Shown: positions 37,020 through 47,451, counted from the first letter of the stretch. The stretch is DNA of 64,000 nucleotides from Planctomycetota bacterium (GCA_029259635.1 JAJDEU010000013.1:496001-560000), one strand, 5' to 3'. Made by a program: numbers and translations. Notes: generated by a model not told the origin, from the letters alone.

Positions 37020-38434
37020 GGGGAGTCTTCCATCGTGTCCGAAAACCAATCGCCGCCCAAAGCAAGGTGTAGATCAATTCGCGCGTTCCAAACTGCGGCT
37101 TGCAGCAGGAGAACTTGGTTCTCGGCGCCGGAGCGCCGGCGTTCGGTGTCGAGTACCGTCAACAGGCTCTCGAGCCCGCGGCCATAGCGGTCCCGCGCGA
37201 GGTTCTCGGCGAGCAGAGCTTCGTCACGCTGAGTCGTGCGTTCCTGCAACTCGGCCAGCAAGCCGCGCTCGGCAGCCAAGGCGTCCTCGACTTCGCGCAC
37301 AGCCTGCAAGACGCTCGCCGCGTAGGACGCAACCAGGCTCTCGAGACGCGCGCGCGCAATATCGGCGTCGGCCTCGAGTCTTCCGCTGTTGAAGATCGGC
37401 GCAGTGAGATTGCCGAGAATGTTTGCGAAGAAGGACTGCGCAGAAAATAGGTCACCGAAGTCATCGTCCGACCAGCCGACCGCGCCCGTCAGAGTCAAAT
37501 CGGGATAGAGCGCCGCCACCGAAGCATCCACCTCGGCGACCGCCGATTCGACAGAGTGACGGGCTGCGCGCAGATCGGGGCGGCGGTCCAAGAGCGCCGC
37601 TGGAATCCCGACGGGAGGCGCCGAGGCATTCGGGAGCGCAGCGCCCAGCGTGTTCAGCTTCGCACCGCTGCCGGGTTTCGCGCCCAGCAATTGATCCAGC
37701 GCCAAGTAGGTCTGTTCGAGTTGGCGTTCGAACGCCGGCAGCGCGGCACGCGCCGACGCGAGGTTCTCGCGCGCCTGATGAACCTCCACGGCCGACGTCG
37801 AGTTGACTCCGCGCTCGTAGCGCCCTTCAACCGTCTTAAGAGTGCGAGCTCGGCTGTCGGTGATCTCATTGGCCAGCTCCAATTCGCGCTCGAGCAGAGA
37901 GAGCTGCACTCGGAATCGCGCCGCTTCGGCCGCCAGAGAGTGCGCGATCGCGAGCCTGTCGGACTCGCTCGCGAGGAGCTCGGCGTAGCGCGCTCGCTCA
38001 ATCGACTTCAATCGCCCGAACAGATCCGCCTGCCAAGCGATCTGTACTTGCGGGGTCAGGGCCGTCGTGTAGGTCTTGCCCATCGTCGGCGTGTTGTCCA
38101 CTCGCCGACTCGCAGAAAAAGCGCCGTCGATCGAGAGTCCGCGGCCGCCGGTGACCGAACGCAAGCGCGCGTCCGACTCTCGAACGCGCGCGGCTGCTTG
38201 AACCAGTTCGAGATTCCCGGCGAGCGTCGCTTCGACCAAGCGATTCAAGACGGGATCCTCGAAACGCTCCCACCATCGGCTCGCCCTGGTTTCGCCCAGC
38301 TCGGAGCGTGACGCGTGAACAAAGCCCTCGCCAGCCAGTGATGACGTGTCGGGCAAAGCGTCTTCGAGATCGGTCGCCGTTGCCTGACATGCGCCGAGCA
38401 ACGAGGCAGCGAGTAGTGTGAAGAGTGGTTTCAT
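37016..38434 (-). CDS. Outer-membrane efflux lipoprotein (NodT/OprM type)
   Basis: A 472-residue outer-membrane factor. It has a lipoprotein signal (LLAASLLGACQAT, cysteine about residue 16) and two OEP repeats with the usual patterns: WWERFEDPVLNRLVEATLAGNLELVQAAARVRESDARLRS and later RRPDLRAARHSVESAVAEVDASVAALYPDLTLTGAVGWS. It should form the trimeric outer-membrane tunnel of this tripartite pump. It overlaps the TetR gene upstream and the adaptor gene downstream by 4 bp each. Confidence 0.94.
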   Translation of the reverse strand: MKPLFTLLAASLLGACQATATDLEDALPDTSSLAGEGFVHASRSELGETRASRWWERFEDPVLNRLVEATLAGNLELVQAAARVRESDARLRSVTGGRGLSIDGAFSASRRVDNTPTMGKTYTTALTPQVQIAWQADLFGRLKSIERARYAELLASESDRLAIAHSLAAEAARFRVQLSLLERELELANEITDSRARTLKTVEGRYERGVNSTSAVEVHQARENLASARAALPAFERQLEQTYLALDQLLGAKPGSGAKLNTLGAALPNASAPPVGIPAALLDRRPDLRAARHSVESAVAEVDASVAALYPDLTLTGAVGWSDDDFGDLFSAQSFFANILGNLTAPIFNSGRLEADADIARARLESLVASYAASVLQAVREVEDALAAERGLLAELQERTTQRDEALLAENLARDRYGRGLESLLTVLDTERRRSGAENQVLLLQAAVWNARIDLHLALGGDWFSDTMEDSP

Positions 38435-39084
38435 TTCCCGGTTACCACCACGGTATTCAAGCCGTGCAGAGCCGTGGCGATAATGCGCTCGGCGATCAGG
38501 TCGGTCAGGTCGCCGTCGAAGTCATCCACGCCGAAGAGCTTGAGCGCAACGGGGCGCGCGACGCGCAAGAAGACGCACTGCGAGATGACGTTGAAGGCCG
38601 CAACTTCGCGCTCGCGCTCGTCGCCGATCTCGGGAAACATCTGTCCGATCAACGCGGTCATGCCCCGGTGGTGCGGACGAATGACTTTCTCAACCAGCAT
38701 CTCGTTCGGTCCTTCGTGACACGCGAGTTCACCGCGAAAGAGTCCGGCCGCGACCGGGTTGAGCTGCTGCACTTCCAGCTCGACCAGCTCGCGAATCATC
38801 TTCGTGAAGAAGGCCTTGGCCTCGTCGGGTGACAGGTCCGTCGGAATCGGCCGTATCAACACCGTGTGGCCGGCGACCGGTCCGAAGCGCATCAGCGCCT
38901 CGTTGTAGAGTTCATCCTTCGACCGGAAGTGATAGTTGATCCCCCCATGTCGAACCCCCGCCTCGGCCGCAATCTCCCGAATGGAGACTCCCTCTCGCCC
39001 CCGCTCCGCGAACAGCCTGGCGGCCGTCTCGAGCAGGCGCTCCCGCGTGGAGGTCACTTCGCTCTCATCTTCGTGCAGATTCAT
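38431..39084 (-). CDS. TetR-family regulator of the RND operon (CecR-like)
   Basis: A 217-residue regulator, start ATG 39084 (MNLHEDESEVTSTRERLLETAARLFAERG). The HTH is GVSIREIAAEAGVRHGGINYHFRSKDELYNEAL. The C-terminal domain (FFTKMIRELVELEVQQLNPVAAGLFRGELACHEG...) resembles that of CecR/YbiH-type TetR proteins. It is the first gene of the pump operon, so local autoregulation is likely. The iterons and palindrome at 39102-39161, 18 bp upstream, are the obvious operator. The open frame extends upstream to 39264, but that part runs through the operator and is not coding. Confidence 0.9.
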   Translation of the reverse strand: MNLHEDESEVTSTRERLLETAARLFAERGREGVSIREIAAEAGVRHGGINYHFRSKDELYNEALMRFGPVAGHTVLIRPIPTDLSPDEAKAFFTKMIRELVELEVQQLNPVAAGLFRGELACHEGPNEMLVEKVIRPHHRGMTALIGQMFPEIGDEREREVAAFNVISQCVFLRVARPVALKLFGVDDFDGDLTDLIAERIIATALHGLNTVVVTGK

Positions 39085-39101
39085 GGAAGCAATTAGGCCA
39101 C

Positions 39102-39161
39102 GCGGACAATCCAAGCGGACAATCCACTCGGACAAAACATTTCGACCGAGTGAACAATCCA
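39102..39161 (-). promoter_or_regulatory. Probable TetR operator with 13-bp phased repeats
   Basis: GCGGACAATCCA occurs at 39102-39113 and again at 39115-39126. A variant (CTCGGACAAAAC) follows at 39128 and a fourth (GTGAACAATCCA) at 39150. The first three are phased at 13 bp. A perfect inverted repeat, CACTCGG at 39125-39131 and CCGAGTG at 39146-39152, overlaps them. The region lies directly upstream of the TetR start codon, so it is the likely control site of the whole pump operon. Confidence 0.65.
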
Positions 39162-39293
39162 TCCTAAACGCAATCACTAAAACAGCTTCTGTCAGGGTCG
39201 AGAGAGCGCGGAGGGTGATCGTGCGCTTCAGGCGCCCCCGTTGAGCAGGCGAATATTCGCCCACCAGCCCCCCCTGGATGCGGGAAATGCGGC

Positions 39294-41633
39294 CTACCGC
39301 GCGCGCAAGACCACGGTCTGCTCGGCCGCGGACCAGCCGATCTCGTCGCGCTCGTACTCGCTCTCGAACAACTCGAACAAGTGGTGCTCGGAGCGAATCA
39401 GGAACTGCGCTCGGCCCTTCTCGTCCGTGAGGCTGCTGATCAGTTCTCGCGTCTTCGCAACACGTAAGTACACACTTTTGCTGCCGTAGGGTTGGAAGTC
39501 CTCGCTTTCGTAGCGCAATGAAAGCAAGCGCACCATTCCACGCAAGTCAATGTCCGCAAGGCGAGTCTCCTCCCCCGCGCGGACGGCAATCCCCTTGACC
39601 GTGCACATCGAATACTCGCCGAAGCTGTCATTACTTGCGGTTATGCCGAGAGAGTAGGTGCCGGGTTTCAAGGCCTTGATTGAGAAGACCCCGCCGAATG
39701 CCCAAGTGCTTTTCTCCGTGCCTTCGCCGCTCAAGACAACCTTGACGTCTGTCAGGGGAATCTCTTCGTCAAACCGAACCTTGCCCGAGACGACACCACG
39801 TGTTTGCTTGAGATCCTCTTCAGGCTCCAGAACGAGCAGTAGGTCCTGCGTCCCCGGCTCGACTTGTGTGGCTGTCGAACTGCCGAAGCCCTTCCTTCTC
39901 GCAGTCAGCTCAAGTACATCGAGCGGCTGAAGACCGCGCAGTTCGAAGTCACCATTCGCATCCGTGCTCAGGTGACCCGAGCCCGTCGAGGACACGAGAT
40001 TAAAGTTGAACCACTGTCGATCGTCGCCCTCTCCGACGGGGTAGCGCACATGAATCCGAGCATGGCGAACGCGCTGCCCGTCCCAATCCACAACCGTCCC
40101 CGACACGAGAACCGGAACCTCACCCAGCTCGATGTCGCCGAGGTCGATGACTCTCTCGCTCGATTTCGTTGTAGCAATCTCCCGCACCGCAAAGCTCGGG
40201 ATCCAATCGGCCCGAGGTCCAGTGGGGCGTGCTCGTTCGCGAATCTGAAGGATCGATGGCTGCTTCGGGAGCCTGTCAGCTCTCGGCACTCGAAAGCGCC
40301 CCTCACCGTCCGTCGTGTACCTCGATTCGTTCGGGCGGTACGCGCCTGTCGCGCTTGACGACTGGTAATCGGGTAAATCCATGGACCAAGCGAAGGGCAT
40401 GTTCGCGCGCACCTCGCCGGCCTCGTCGAGCAGCCGCCCCACGAACAGCTTGCGCCTCTCTCCGAGTCGATGTTCGATCACAACGACTTGGCCCGACCGA
40501 ACAGGTCCAATCGCGCAAGAACCTCCACCGTTTACGCCGACGTCCTCTGGAGCCGCCGATAAATCGAGCTCTAACCCGAGTGAGACGAGCTTGAACGTCG
40601 CGACTCCCGCTTCGCTGGACACCCTGCTCGTCGCGATGGGCTTCGGCTCGCCAATGACTCGACCCGTGAGATGCACTCGCGTCGGATGCAAATAGGGCGT
40701 GCCGTCGGCTTCGAGAATGTGAACCTCCACAACACCGGTCTGCGGTAATTCAAGTCTAAAGAGTTCGTCGGACGGTTCGCCGGGCACGTCGAGATAGAGG
40801 GTAGGACCGAGCCATTCCGAGAAGCTCACATCGAACGATGGCGAGACTTGCATCGAGCGGTAGAACGGAATCTGCTTCCTCTGGACATCGCGCGAGAATG
40901 TTGCGACGCCGTCGGGCTTCGTCGTCTCAGCTCTACCCAGCCTTGAGCTGACCCGCTTGTCTGTGTACAAGCGAAACGCCAACGGCTCGCCGATCAGCGG
41001 CTCGCCATTCGCATCGACAAGCTGAACCCGTAGCGGCCAAAGCCAGCGCGCCGCTTGTTCTCCGAGCACAAGCTCGATCACGAGCGGCGGCTCGCCCTCA
41101 CCGGGCAATCCATCGGCACGCACGGTCTCGGTGAGTAAATACTCGATGCGCGGTTCGACGGGCACATCCAGGTACACCGCGACCGCAGCGCTATCGGGAA
41201 ACACCCCCGCATCTAGGCGAGTCTTCAGTCGCGCGATCCCGTCGTACTCACTCGTCTTGGCTTCCTCCATCACTTGGGGAAAGGGATTCGTCTCCAAAGT
41301 TCCCCCGAGGACGACGGGCACCGCACCGACCGGAACGCCGTTCGGATCGACCACGCGAACAAGCATGCCGCCTTGGTCCACCTCTCTCTCCGGAGTCGCC
41401 GTGGGCTCGAGAGCTACGCGCTCTCCCGCATGAGGGTGTTGATCCTTCGAAGCGCTTTGCAGCGTCTCGATCGCAATCACGGGGACCAGCTCGTCCGAAG
41501 CTCTCGAAACTTCCGTTTCCGGATTCACGATCTCGGCCGCTCTTGTTTCACCGGGGAGCAGCTCCCGCAAGAGAAGCGCACAGACGAAGATCCCGATGAT
41601 TAGCCCTAGACGTTTTTGTGAACTCTTCTGCAC
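39294..41633 (-). CDS. Membrane-anchored carboxypeptidase-regulatory-like protein
   Basis: A 779-residue protein. An N-terminal helix (RLGLIIGIFVCALLLREL, about 8-25) anchors or exports it. The rest has several Ig-like, carboxypeptidase-regulatory-like units: MLVRVVDPNGVPVGAVPVVLGG, LRVQLVDANGEPLIGEPLAFRLY, VSGTVVDWDGQRVRHARIHVRYP, DANGDFELRGLQPLDVLELTARRKG, and VSGKVRFDEEIPLTDVKVVLSG...KALKPGTYSLGI. The domains resemble those of the sigma-factor fusion at 26.9-30.0 kb, without the sigma part. A role as a surface or periplasmic binding protein is likely. Element M7 lies 20 bp upstream of the start codon. Confidence 0.75.
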   Translation of the reverse strand: MQKSSQKRLGLIIGIFVCALLLRELLPGETRAAEIVNPETEVSRASDELVPVIAIETLQSASKDQHPHAGERVALEPTATPEREVDQGGMLVRVVDPNGVPVGAVPVVLGGTLETNPFPQVMEEAKTSEYDGIARLKTRLDAGVFPDSAAVAVYLDVPVEPRIEYLLTETVRADGLPGEGEPPLVIELVLGEQAARWLWPLRVQLVDANGEPLIGEPLAFRLYTDKRVSSRLGRAETTKPDGVATFSRDVQRKQIPFYRSMQVSPSFDVSFSEWLGPTLYLDVPGEPSDELFRLELPQTGVVEVHILEADGTPYLHPTRVHLTGRVIGEPKPIATSRVSSEAGVATFKLVSLGLELDLSAAPEDVGVNGGGSCAIGPVRSGQVVVIEHRLGERRKLFVGRLLDEAGEVRANMPFAWSMDLPDYQSSSATGAYRPNESRYTTDGEGRFRVPRADRLPKQPSILQIRERARPTGPRADWIPSFAVREIATTKSSERVIDLGDIELGEVPVLVSGTVVDWDGQRVRHARIHVRYPVGEGDDRQWFNFNLVSSTGSGHLSTDANGDFELRGLQPLDVLELTARRKGFGSSTATQVEPGTQDLLLVLEPEEDLKQTRGVVSGKVRFDEEIPLTDVKVVLSGEGTEKSTWAFGGVFSIKALKPGTYSLGITASNDSFGEYSMCTVKGIAVRAGEETRLADIDLRGMVRLLSLRYESEDFQPYGSKSVYLRVAKTRELISSLTDEKGRAQFLIRSEHHLFELFESEYERDEIGWSAAEQTVVLRAR

Positions 41634-41653
41634 GCGGGGATGTTAGTTCGTTG

Positions 41654-41770
41654 ATACCGAGTCAGGCTCCACTCCAGACCATCGCAGTCACCAAGTACCG
41701 CACAAGCTAAAACCGACGGCGTGCGGTACTTCTGAACACCTTAGGTCTGCACTGGTGTGCGACTCCGTAT
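41654..41770. mobile_element. RAYT-family miniature element M7 with inner hairpin
   Basis: A 117-bp element. The ends ATACCGAGTC and GACTCCGTAT are inverted with one mismatch, and similarity extends about 25 bp inward. The centre is a perfect 10-bp inverted repeat, AGTACCGCAC (41694-41703) and GTGCGGTACT (41721-41730), with a 17-nt loop. It has no transposase sequence, so it is the shortest form. It lies between the start of one minus-strand gene and the stop of another, and its hairpin could act as a terminator. Confidence 0.62.
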
Positions 41771-41784
41771 TCTACAGCGCGGCA

Positions 41785-42228
41785 TTACGGGAAGTACGGA
41801 TCGTAGTCTTCGCGCAGGTGCTCGGTGTAAGTGGACTGGAGAAAGGCCACCAGATCGTTCAGCTGCTGCACAGTCATGACCTCGTTGAAGTCAGCCATCG
41901 GCGAGCTCCCTTCTGGAATTGAGCTCCGTTCGCCGTAAGAGCTCGCGATATCGTGAGACGGGATAATGATCGCTGTCACCAACTCGCCGTAGCTACTCAC
42001 CCGACGCACCTTGCCGCCCAAGTGCAGTTCGATCTCGCGCTTGGCCGTGCGAGCGGGAAACTCGACGCCCTCCACCGTGTGGCACGCATCACACGAGAGC
42101 GCGACGAATGCTGCCTGCCCCGCGCTCACGTCGCCGTCGGGCAGACGAAATCCGTGCGACGACTTCGGTCCGGGGCTGCAACCGACAAGGGTCAAAGAAG
42201 CCACCCAAAACAGCGTCATTACCTTCAT
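41785..42228 (-). CDS. Cytochrome c lipoprotein
   Basis: A 147-residue protein, start ATG 42228 with GGAG at a good distance upstream. It has a lipoprotein signal (MTLFWVASLTLVGCSPG). The single heme site is CDACH (in FVALSCDACHTVEGVEF), and the distal methionine is probably that in SSPMADFNEVMTVQQLNDLVAFLQ, the usual C-terminal helix of class I cytochromes. It is thus a small electron carrier on the membrane surface. Neighbouring genes do not reveal its partner. Confidence 0.9.
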   Translation of the reverse strand: MKVMTLFWVASLTLVGCSPGPKSSHGFRLPDGDVSAGQAAFVALSCDACHTVEGVEFPARTAKREIELHLGGKVRRVSSYGELVTAIIIPSHDIASSYGERSSIPEGSSPMADFNEVMTVQQLNDLVAFLQSTYTEHLREDYDPYFP

Positions 42229-42553
42229 TACCTGCGCTCCTTTTCCGATTGATTCTACTGGGGAGGACGCATCGCAAGCGCCGGAGCGACTAGAGAGCGA
42301 ACTCCCTGATCCACCGAGTTTCGCACGCGGGCGAAGCGTCGCCATGCGTAAATGGCGGTAGCACGTCTCGGGACGAATGCGAACTCGCTTTCCGATACGC
42401 CTACCGCCCGCAGTCTCGGGCCAGTCGCCACTGCGTCACCTGTCAGCAGAAGAGCGCGGGCAAGTGCGCGACCCCGTCTCATTCAGGAACGAGGATCTCT
42501 AGAACTCTCACGCAACGGCGAAGTGGCCGCGAGGATCGCAACTTCGCAACCCG
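42229..42553. other. Gap without a convincing gene
   Basis: About 325 bp between the cytochrome start and a small membrane gene. Short frames on both strands are arginine- and serine-rich and lack recognisable domains. I see no repeat of the M family and no RNA gene. Confidence 0.45.
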
Positions 42554-42781
42554 CTACTCCGACTCGGCCTGCGCGATGTGCATGATCATCCCCCCGACGA
42601 TCATGAGCAGCGTGCCGACTAAGGCCCAAACCAAGAGGCTCGAGCCCTCGTCACTATGAGCCTCGATCTCATCGATGCTCGCGGCCCCTTTCCACGCCAT
42701 AACGATCCAGGCAACGATCCCGACCGTGGCACAGAGTCCACCGAGGAAGAACAACAAATGGTGACCAGCGGATCGTCGCAT
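42554..42781 (-). CDS. Small two-helix membrane protein
   Basis: A 75-residue protein with two clear membrane helices: HHLLFFLGGLCATVGIVAWIVMAW (7-30) and SLLVWALVGTLLMIVGGMIMHIA (48-70), separated by an acidic loop (DEIEAHSDEG). The hydrophobicity pattern is too regular for a random frame. I do not recognise it. Small proteins of this kind often accompany transport complexes, but the RND genes to the right start on the far side, so no operon can be claimed. Confidence 0.55.
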   Translation of the reverse strand: MRRSAGHHLLFFLGGLCATVGIVAWIVMAWKGAASIDEIEAHSDEGSSLLVWALVGTLLMIVGGMIMHIAQAESE

Positions 42782-42974
42782 CGCGACGAATCATAGCCCC
42801 ATCCCGCGCGAGCCGGAGTGAAAAGACGCGCCACGCTGGACCCATCGATGGATGCCGCCGCTCGCCCGGCTGGTCCTTTCCCACTCGTGCACCGCAGGCC
42901 TCGCGGTGGAAGTTATAGGAGCCGAATCAACGATTACCTTCGGAGGAAAAAGTGACAACAACGGCGCGAGACCA

Positions 42975-45900
42975 TCAGTCTCGGATCGAGTCGGTTCGAG
43001 ATGGAGCCTGCCTCCGAAACAGAACGTAGACGGCCGGAATCAACAGGAGCGTGATCAGCGTTGAGCCCGTCAGCCCACCCACGACCGTTCGTGCCAAAGG
43101 CGCTTGTGCGTCGGCGCCTTCGCCCACACCAAAGGCGAGCGGGATCAACGCGAGAACGGTCGTCAATGTGGTCATCAGAATCGGGCGCAGGCGACGGCGC
43201 CCGGCTTCGGCGATCGCGGCGCTCACGTCCAGTCCCTCGCGCGCGAGACGCCCGGCCTGGTCCACGAGCAGGATCGCGTTGTTGACCACGATTCCGCCCA
43301 GCATGATGCAACCGATGTAGGTCTGCAGGTTGAAGGTGGTACGCGTGAGGAAGAGCACGGCCAGTACGCCTACGGCCGCGATCGGCACGGAGAGCATCAC
43401 GACCAGCGGATCGAGCAACGACTCGTATTGGCAAGCGAGCACCATGTAGACGAGCGCCAACGCGAGCGCGAAAGAGATCAAGAGCTCGCGAAACGCTTTC
43501 TCCTGCTCCTCGATCGTGCCGGCGACGACCAGCTCGTGCCCACTAGGCCGCGGGATGCGATCGAGCTTGGCTTGCACGTCGCGGCCGACCGAACCCAAGT
43601 CGCGCCCCGTAACTCCCGCTTGAATCGTGACCAAGCGTTGCTGGTTGCGGCGCTCGATCACCAGCGGTCCACGACTGGGGTTGGCAGTGACTAAGTTGCG
43701 CAGTGCGATCGCGTCGCCTCCAGGGGTCTCGAGCGTGAGGTCGAGCACCTCTTCGATCGAGCGCTTCTCGGCCCCCGCGAGTTGCACCAGAATGCGATAG
43801 GAGTTTCCGGCGGCGCGAAACTCACCAGCGCGGGAACCGGCGAAGGCTGTCTGCAACACCTCGGTCACATCGCGCACCGAAAGACCGACGTCGGCAATCT
43901 TCGCGCGGTCGATGCGGATCTCCTGCTGCGGCTTGCCCGCGTCGCGACTCAGCTCGATATCCGTCACGCCTGGAACGGAGCGCACGGCTTCGGCCGCGAG
44001 TTCGCCCAGCGAGCCGAGAGTCGCCAGATCGTAGCCGCGCACCTCCACCTCAAGCCCCTCCTGTCGGCCGAGCACACGCTCGATCAGGAACTGCCCTTGA
44101 GGAGCGCGCGTTCGCACGACCATGCCCGGAATCGCTCCGGACAGGCGCTCGCGCAGATCGACGGCGATCTCACTGTTCGAGCGCGTGCGCTGGGAAGCGG
44201 GGACCAGGCTCAGCGCAACCTCTCCCCGGGCCGCCGCTCCTGGATTGCGCCCGCTGGCTCCGACGGTGACGACCGAGGAGACGAGCTCGGGAACGGCCGG
44301 CAAGACGATCTCCTCCATCAGGCGCGTCTGGCGATCGACCAGATCGAGCCGCATGCCCACTTCCATCTCGCCGGTGACTCGCACTTCACCTTCATCGCTC
44401 GGCGGAAGAAATTCGCTGCCGATCTGGGGAACGAGAAGCAGGCTCGCGCCCAGCAATCCCACGGCGAGAAAGACAGTCACCCAAGGGTGCCGCAGCGCCA
44501 CGCCCAGCACGCGTTGATAGAACTCGTCGAGTGCTTCAAAGCCGGCTTCCGCAACGCGCGCGAGTCGACCGACGGGCCGACTTCCATCCCGATCGTGTTG
44601 GAGCAGGCGCGAGGCCAGCACCGGAATCAAGCTCAGTGCGACGAGCAACGAACACACGAGCGAGAAGACGATCACATAAGCCAGCTCCTGGAAGAGCACG
44701 CCGGAGACTCCGCGCACGAAGGCGAGCGGCAGGAAGATCACCAGAGTCGTGATCGTGCTGGCGACAATCGCCGTCGCGACTTCATTGGCGCCGTTGATGG
44801 CGGCGGTGTGCGCGCCCTCGCCCTCTTCCGTGTGTCGGCGGAACACGTTCTCCAAGACGACGACCGAGCTGTCGACCATCATGCCCACGCCGAGTGCCAG
44901 CCCCCCGAGCGTCATCAGGTTCAGCGTGAAACCGCCGAAGTAGATCAGCGCAAAGGTGCCGATGACCGAGATCGGAATGGCCAACGAGATGACAAGCGTG
45001 CTGCGCAAGTTGCGCAGGAAGAACAACAGCACCAGAATCGCCAAGCCTCCGCCGTAGAGCACCGAGCGCGAGACGTTGCTGATCGAACGCTCGATGAAGT
45101 TGCCCTGGTTCGAGACCGGCACGATATGCATCTGCGGGTAGGCCGCGTTGACCGCTGCGATCTGCTCCAGAATCCGACGCGACACCTCGACCGTGTTCGC
45201 GTCGGCCTGCTTGCGAATCGCGACGCGCATGCCTTGGTCTCCATCGACGCGAACGAGTCGTGTCAGCTTCTCGTAGGTGTCATGGACCTCGGCAACCTGC
45301 CGCAAGGTGATAACACTGTCGCCGCGCTCGAGCAGCACGGTGTCCCGGATCTCATCCAGGTTCACGAACTCCGCCGGCGCGCGCAGCGTCACCTCATAGC
45401 GCCCGTCCTCCAGCTTGCCCGCGGGGCGATCCAGGTTCGCATCGCGAATCGCATCGATGACGCGATTCAGCGGTAGACCGAGCGCGTTTACGCGGTCCGG
45501 GTCGAGTTCGACTCGCACCTCGCGCGTAAAGCCACCCCAGGCGTCCACTTGGGCAACGCCGGGAATGCGTGCGAAGCGGTAGCGGACTTGCTCTTCGACA
45601 AGCTGCGTCAATTCGACGGGGTCGAGCCGACTGGAAACGCCGAGGATGACGATCGGAAAGCTCGCCACGTCGAACTTCCGCACGCGTGGCCGATCGACTT
45701 CGGCGGGCAGCTCTTCCAACTCGCCCTCAATTTGCGACTGCAGTTCGATCGCGGCCGAATCGAGGTCGGTTCCCCAGGCGAAGCGCACGCGGACGGTGCT
45801 GCTCCCCTCCGAGGATTCGGAGGTGATGTCCTCGACGCCGGGAACGGTCGCGACGACTTCCTCGATGATCTGGGTCACGAGGCTCTCCATCACTTCAGGG

Positions 45901-46064
45901 CTTGCGCCGGCATAGCTGGTGCGGACCGTGACCGTCGGCAACTCGACGTTCGGCAGGAGGTCGGTGCGCAGGCGATCGAGCGAGACCAGGCCGAGCACGA
46001 CCACCATCAGCGTGACCATGGTCGTGAAGACCGGCCGGAGCACGCTCGCCTTCGGCAGATTCAT
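42975..46064 (-). CDS. RND efflux transporter, HAE1-like permease
   Basis: A 1029-residue permease. It starts [45 protein letters not shown] (helix 1), followed by [21 protein letters not shown]. Helix 4 has [25 protein letters not shown], with one Asp at the proton-relay position where AcrB has two. The end of the second helix group contains [26 protein letters not shown]. It belongs to the hydrophobic-amphiphilic exporter families common outside Enterobacteria. It overlaps its adaptor by 4 bp (ATGA). No outer-membrane factor is encoded next to it; the one at 37.0-38.4 kb or another in the genome may serve. Confidence 0.95.
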   Translation of the reverse strand: MNLPKASVLRPVFTTMVTLMVVVLGLVSLDRLRTDLLPNVELPTVTVRTSYAGASPEVMESLVTQIIEEVVATVPGVEDITSESSEGSSTVRVRFAWGTDLDSAAIELQSQIEGELEELPAEVDRPRVRKFDVASFPIVILGVSSRLDPVELTQLVEEQVRYRFARIPGVAQVDAWGGFTREVRVELDPDRVNALGLPLNRVIDAIRDANLDRPAGKLEDGRYEVTLRAPAEFVNLDEIRDTVLLERGDSVITLRQVAEVHDTYEKLTRLVRVDGDQGMRVAIRKQADANTVEVSRRILEQIAAVNAAYPQMHIVPVSNQGNFIERSISNVSRSVLYGGGLAILVLLFFLRNLRSTLVISLAIPISVIGTFALIYFGGFTLNLMTLGGLALGVGMMVDSSVVVLENVFRRHTEEGEGAHTAAINGANEVATAIVASTITTLVIFLPLAFVRGVSGVLFQELAYVIVFSLVCSLLVALSLIPVLASRLLQHDRDGSRPVGRLARVAEAGFEALDEFYQRVLGVALRHPWVTVFLAVGLLGASLLLVPQIGSEFLPPSDEGEVRVTGEMEVGMRLDLVDRQTRLMEEIVLPAVPELVSSVVTVGASGRNPGAAARGEVALSLVPASQRTRSNSEIAVDLRERLSGAIPGMVVRTRAPQGQFLIERVLGRQEGLEVEVRGYDLATLGSLGELAAEAVRSVPGVTDIELSRDAGKPQQEIRIDRAKIADVGLSVRDVTEVLQTAFAGSRAGEFRAAGNSYRILVQLAGAEKRSIEEVLDLTLETPGGDAIALRNLVTANPSRGPLVIERRNQQRLVTIQAGVTGRDLGSVGRDVQAKLDRIPRPSGHELVVAGTIEEQEKAFRELLISFALALALVYMVLACQYESLLDPLVVMLSVPIAAVGVLAVLFLTRTTFNLQTYIGCIMLGGIVVNNAILLVDQAGRLAREGLDVSAAIAEAGRRRLRPILMTTLTTVLALIPLAFGVGEGADAQAPLARTVVGGLTGSTLITLLLIPAVYVLFRRQAPSRTDSIRD

Positions 46065-47269
46065 CGCGGATCCGACGGCGAGGGCGCTGCCGAAGATTCG
46101 TCCGTCGATCCCGAATGCGCGACCCGAACGCGTGCGCCCTCGTCACACAGTTCCTGGCCGAGCGTCACGACCATGGTGCCCAGGTCTTCGCCGTGTACTT
46201 GCACGCGCTCGCCGTCGCGCACGCCCGTTTCGACCGGGCGCCAGTGAACGACTTCTCCCGCCGGGTCGAGGACGAAGACGCCCATCACGCCCGCGCGTTT
46301 GGTGGGCGCGTCGAAAGGGATGATGAGCGTCTCTTCGATGCGCTCCAATTCGAGCGTGGCGCGCACGAACATGCCGGGCTTCAAAGCCAGGTCGGCGTTC
46401 GGCACGAGCAACTCGACGCGCGCTTGGCGTGTCGAGCTGCGGAAGACGGGCGCGATACGTGCCACCTGCCCATCGAACACGCGGCCGGGATGACCGTCGG
46501 TCGTCAGGGTCGCGCGCAAGCCGATTGCGAGGTGCGCGTAGTCGCGCTCGGGCACTTCGAGGACCGCGACGAGTGGATCGAGGTCGACGATCGAGAACAG
46601 CGCTGAGTTGGGCGACACCATCCCGCCTTCGTCGACCAGGCGCCGAGCGACGATGCGTTCGTCGTTGCCCTCGACCCAGTCCGCTTGCACGCTCGCGTAG
46701 CTCCTGCGAATGCGGACCGATTCTAGAGCCGCCTCCGCGCGCGTGATGCTCGCCTTTCGAACGGCGACGCGCGCTTCGCTCGCCAGCAGCTGCGCGCGTG
46801 CTTCGTCCAGTTGAGAGTCCGAGGTGACGCCGTCTTGGCTCAGCTTCTCTGCGCGCTGCATGTAGCGCTCGGCAATCTCGAATCCGTTCTCGGCTTCGGT
46901 GAAGTTGGCTTTGGCGACGGCCAGCTCGGCTTCAGCCTGATGCACAGCCTGCACGAGTTCGGCGTCATCGAGCCAGGCGATAATCTGTCCGCGCTGGACC
47001 GTGTCACCGAGGTCCACTCCGAGCCGCTGCAAGCGCCCGCCGATCTTCGGCGCCGCCACGAATTCGGCCGAGGCCTCGAGAGTGCCGCTGAAGGTCCTTC
47101 GCAAAGTGATCGGACCCCGCTCGACCGGGCCGACCATCACAGGCACCGGCGGAGACTCGCTATTCTTCGCACTCGCCGTCGAATCGCCTTCCGAGAGCCG
47201 ATCGACAAACGCCCAGGTCAAGGCCGCAACCAGCATCAAGAGCCCGAGGATTGGGAGGGTTTGCTTCAC
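46061..47269 (-). CDS. RND periplasmic adaptor
   Basis: A 402-residue membrane-fusion protein. The start is uncertain: GTG at 47269 gives [24 protein letters not shown], a direct anchor helix, while TTG at 47314 would add 15 residues. The lipoyl motifs are [33 protein letters not shown] and the later [26 protein letters not shown]. The hairpin between them is a long helical stretch ([35 protein letters not shown]). The barrel and the membrane-proximal domain ([31 protein letters not shown]) complete it. It pairs with the permease it overlaps. Confidence 0.9.
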   Translation of the reverse strand: MKQTLPILGLLMLVAALTWAFVDRLSEGDSTASAKNSESPPVPVMVGPVERGPITLRRTFSGTLEASAEFVAAPKIGGRLQRLGVDLGDTVQRGQIIAWLDDAELVQAVHQAEAELAVAKANFTEAENGFEIAERYMQRAEKLSQDGVTSDSQLDEARAQLLASEARVAVRKASITRAEAALESVRIRRSYASVQADWVEGNDERIVARRLVDEGGMVSPNSALFSIVDLDPLVAVLEVPERDYAHLAIGLRATLTTDGHPGRVFDGQVARIAPVFRSSTRQARVELLVPNADLALKPGMFVRATLELERIEETLIIPFDAPTKRAGVMGVFVLDPAGEVVHWRPVETGVRDGERVQVHGEDLGTMVVTLGQELCDEGARVRVAHSGSTDESSAAPSPSDPR

Positions 47270-47350
47270 GGCAGGATCGAATGAAAGGTAGGGCAGGTTT
47301 GCCGAAACTGGCAATCGACACCGTAGGGCCAGAGTGTAGCCCGAAGTGAA

Positions 47351-47451
47351 TGGTTCGGAGCGTGAGGATTCGAACCTCCGACCTAGGCGACCCCATTGCG
47401 ACGGAGACTGCCATATCCTTGGTGGTGAGCGAATTGGGCCCCACTCGCCTG
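47351..47451 (-). repeat. Decayed tRNA-Pro 3'-end copy with flanking arm (copy A)
   Basis: On the minus strand, 47384-47351 reads AGGTCGGAGGTTCGAATCCT followed by CACGCTCCGAACCA. This resembles the T arm, acceptor and CCA of a bacterial tRNA-Pro, with an extra A and changes in the acceptor. The 65 bp upstream of it on that strand is not tRNA, but is about 80 percent identical to the same part of copy B at 52638-52738 (shared CCAAGGAT, GCAATGGGGT). No 5' half of a tRNA is present. It therefore looks like an old attachment site of an element integrated at tRNA-Pro. Confidence 0.65.

Noticed and set aside
43782..45476. Open frame of 564 codons on the plus strand
   Set aside because: It lies wholly opposite the RND permease gene, is rich in H, R, Q and D as expected of an antisense shadow, and has no domain.
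47351..47451. Functional tRNA gene on the minus strand
   Set aside because: Only the T arm, acceptor 3' strand and CCA are present; no pairing 5' strand or D arm. The same holds for 52638-52738.
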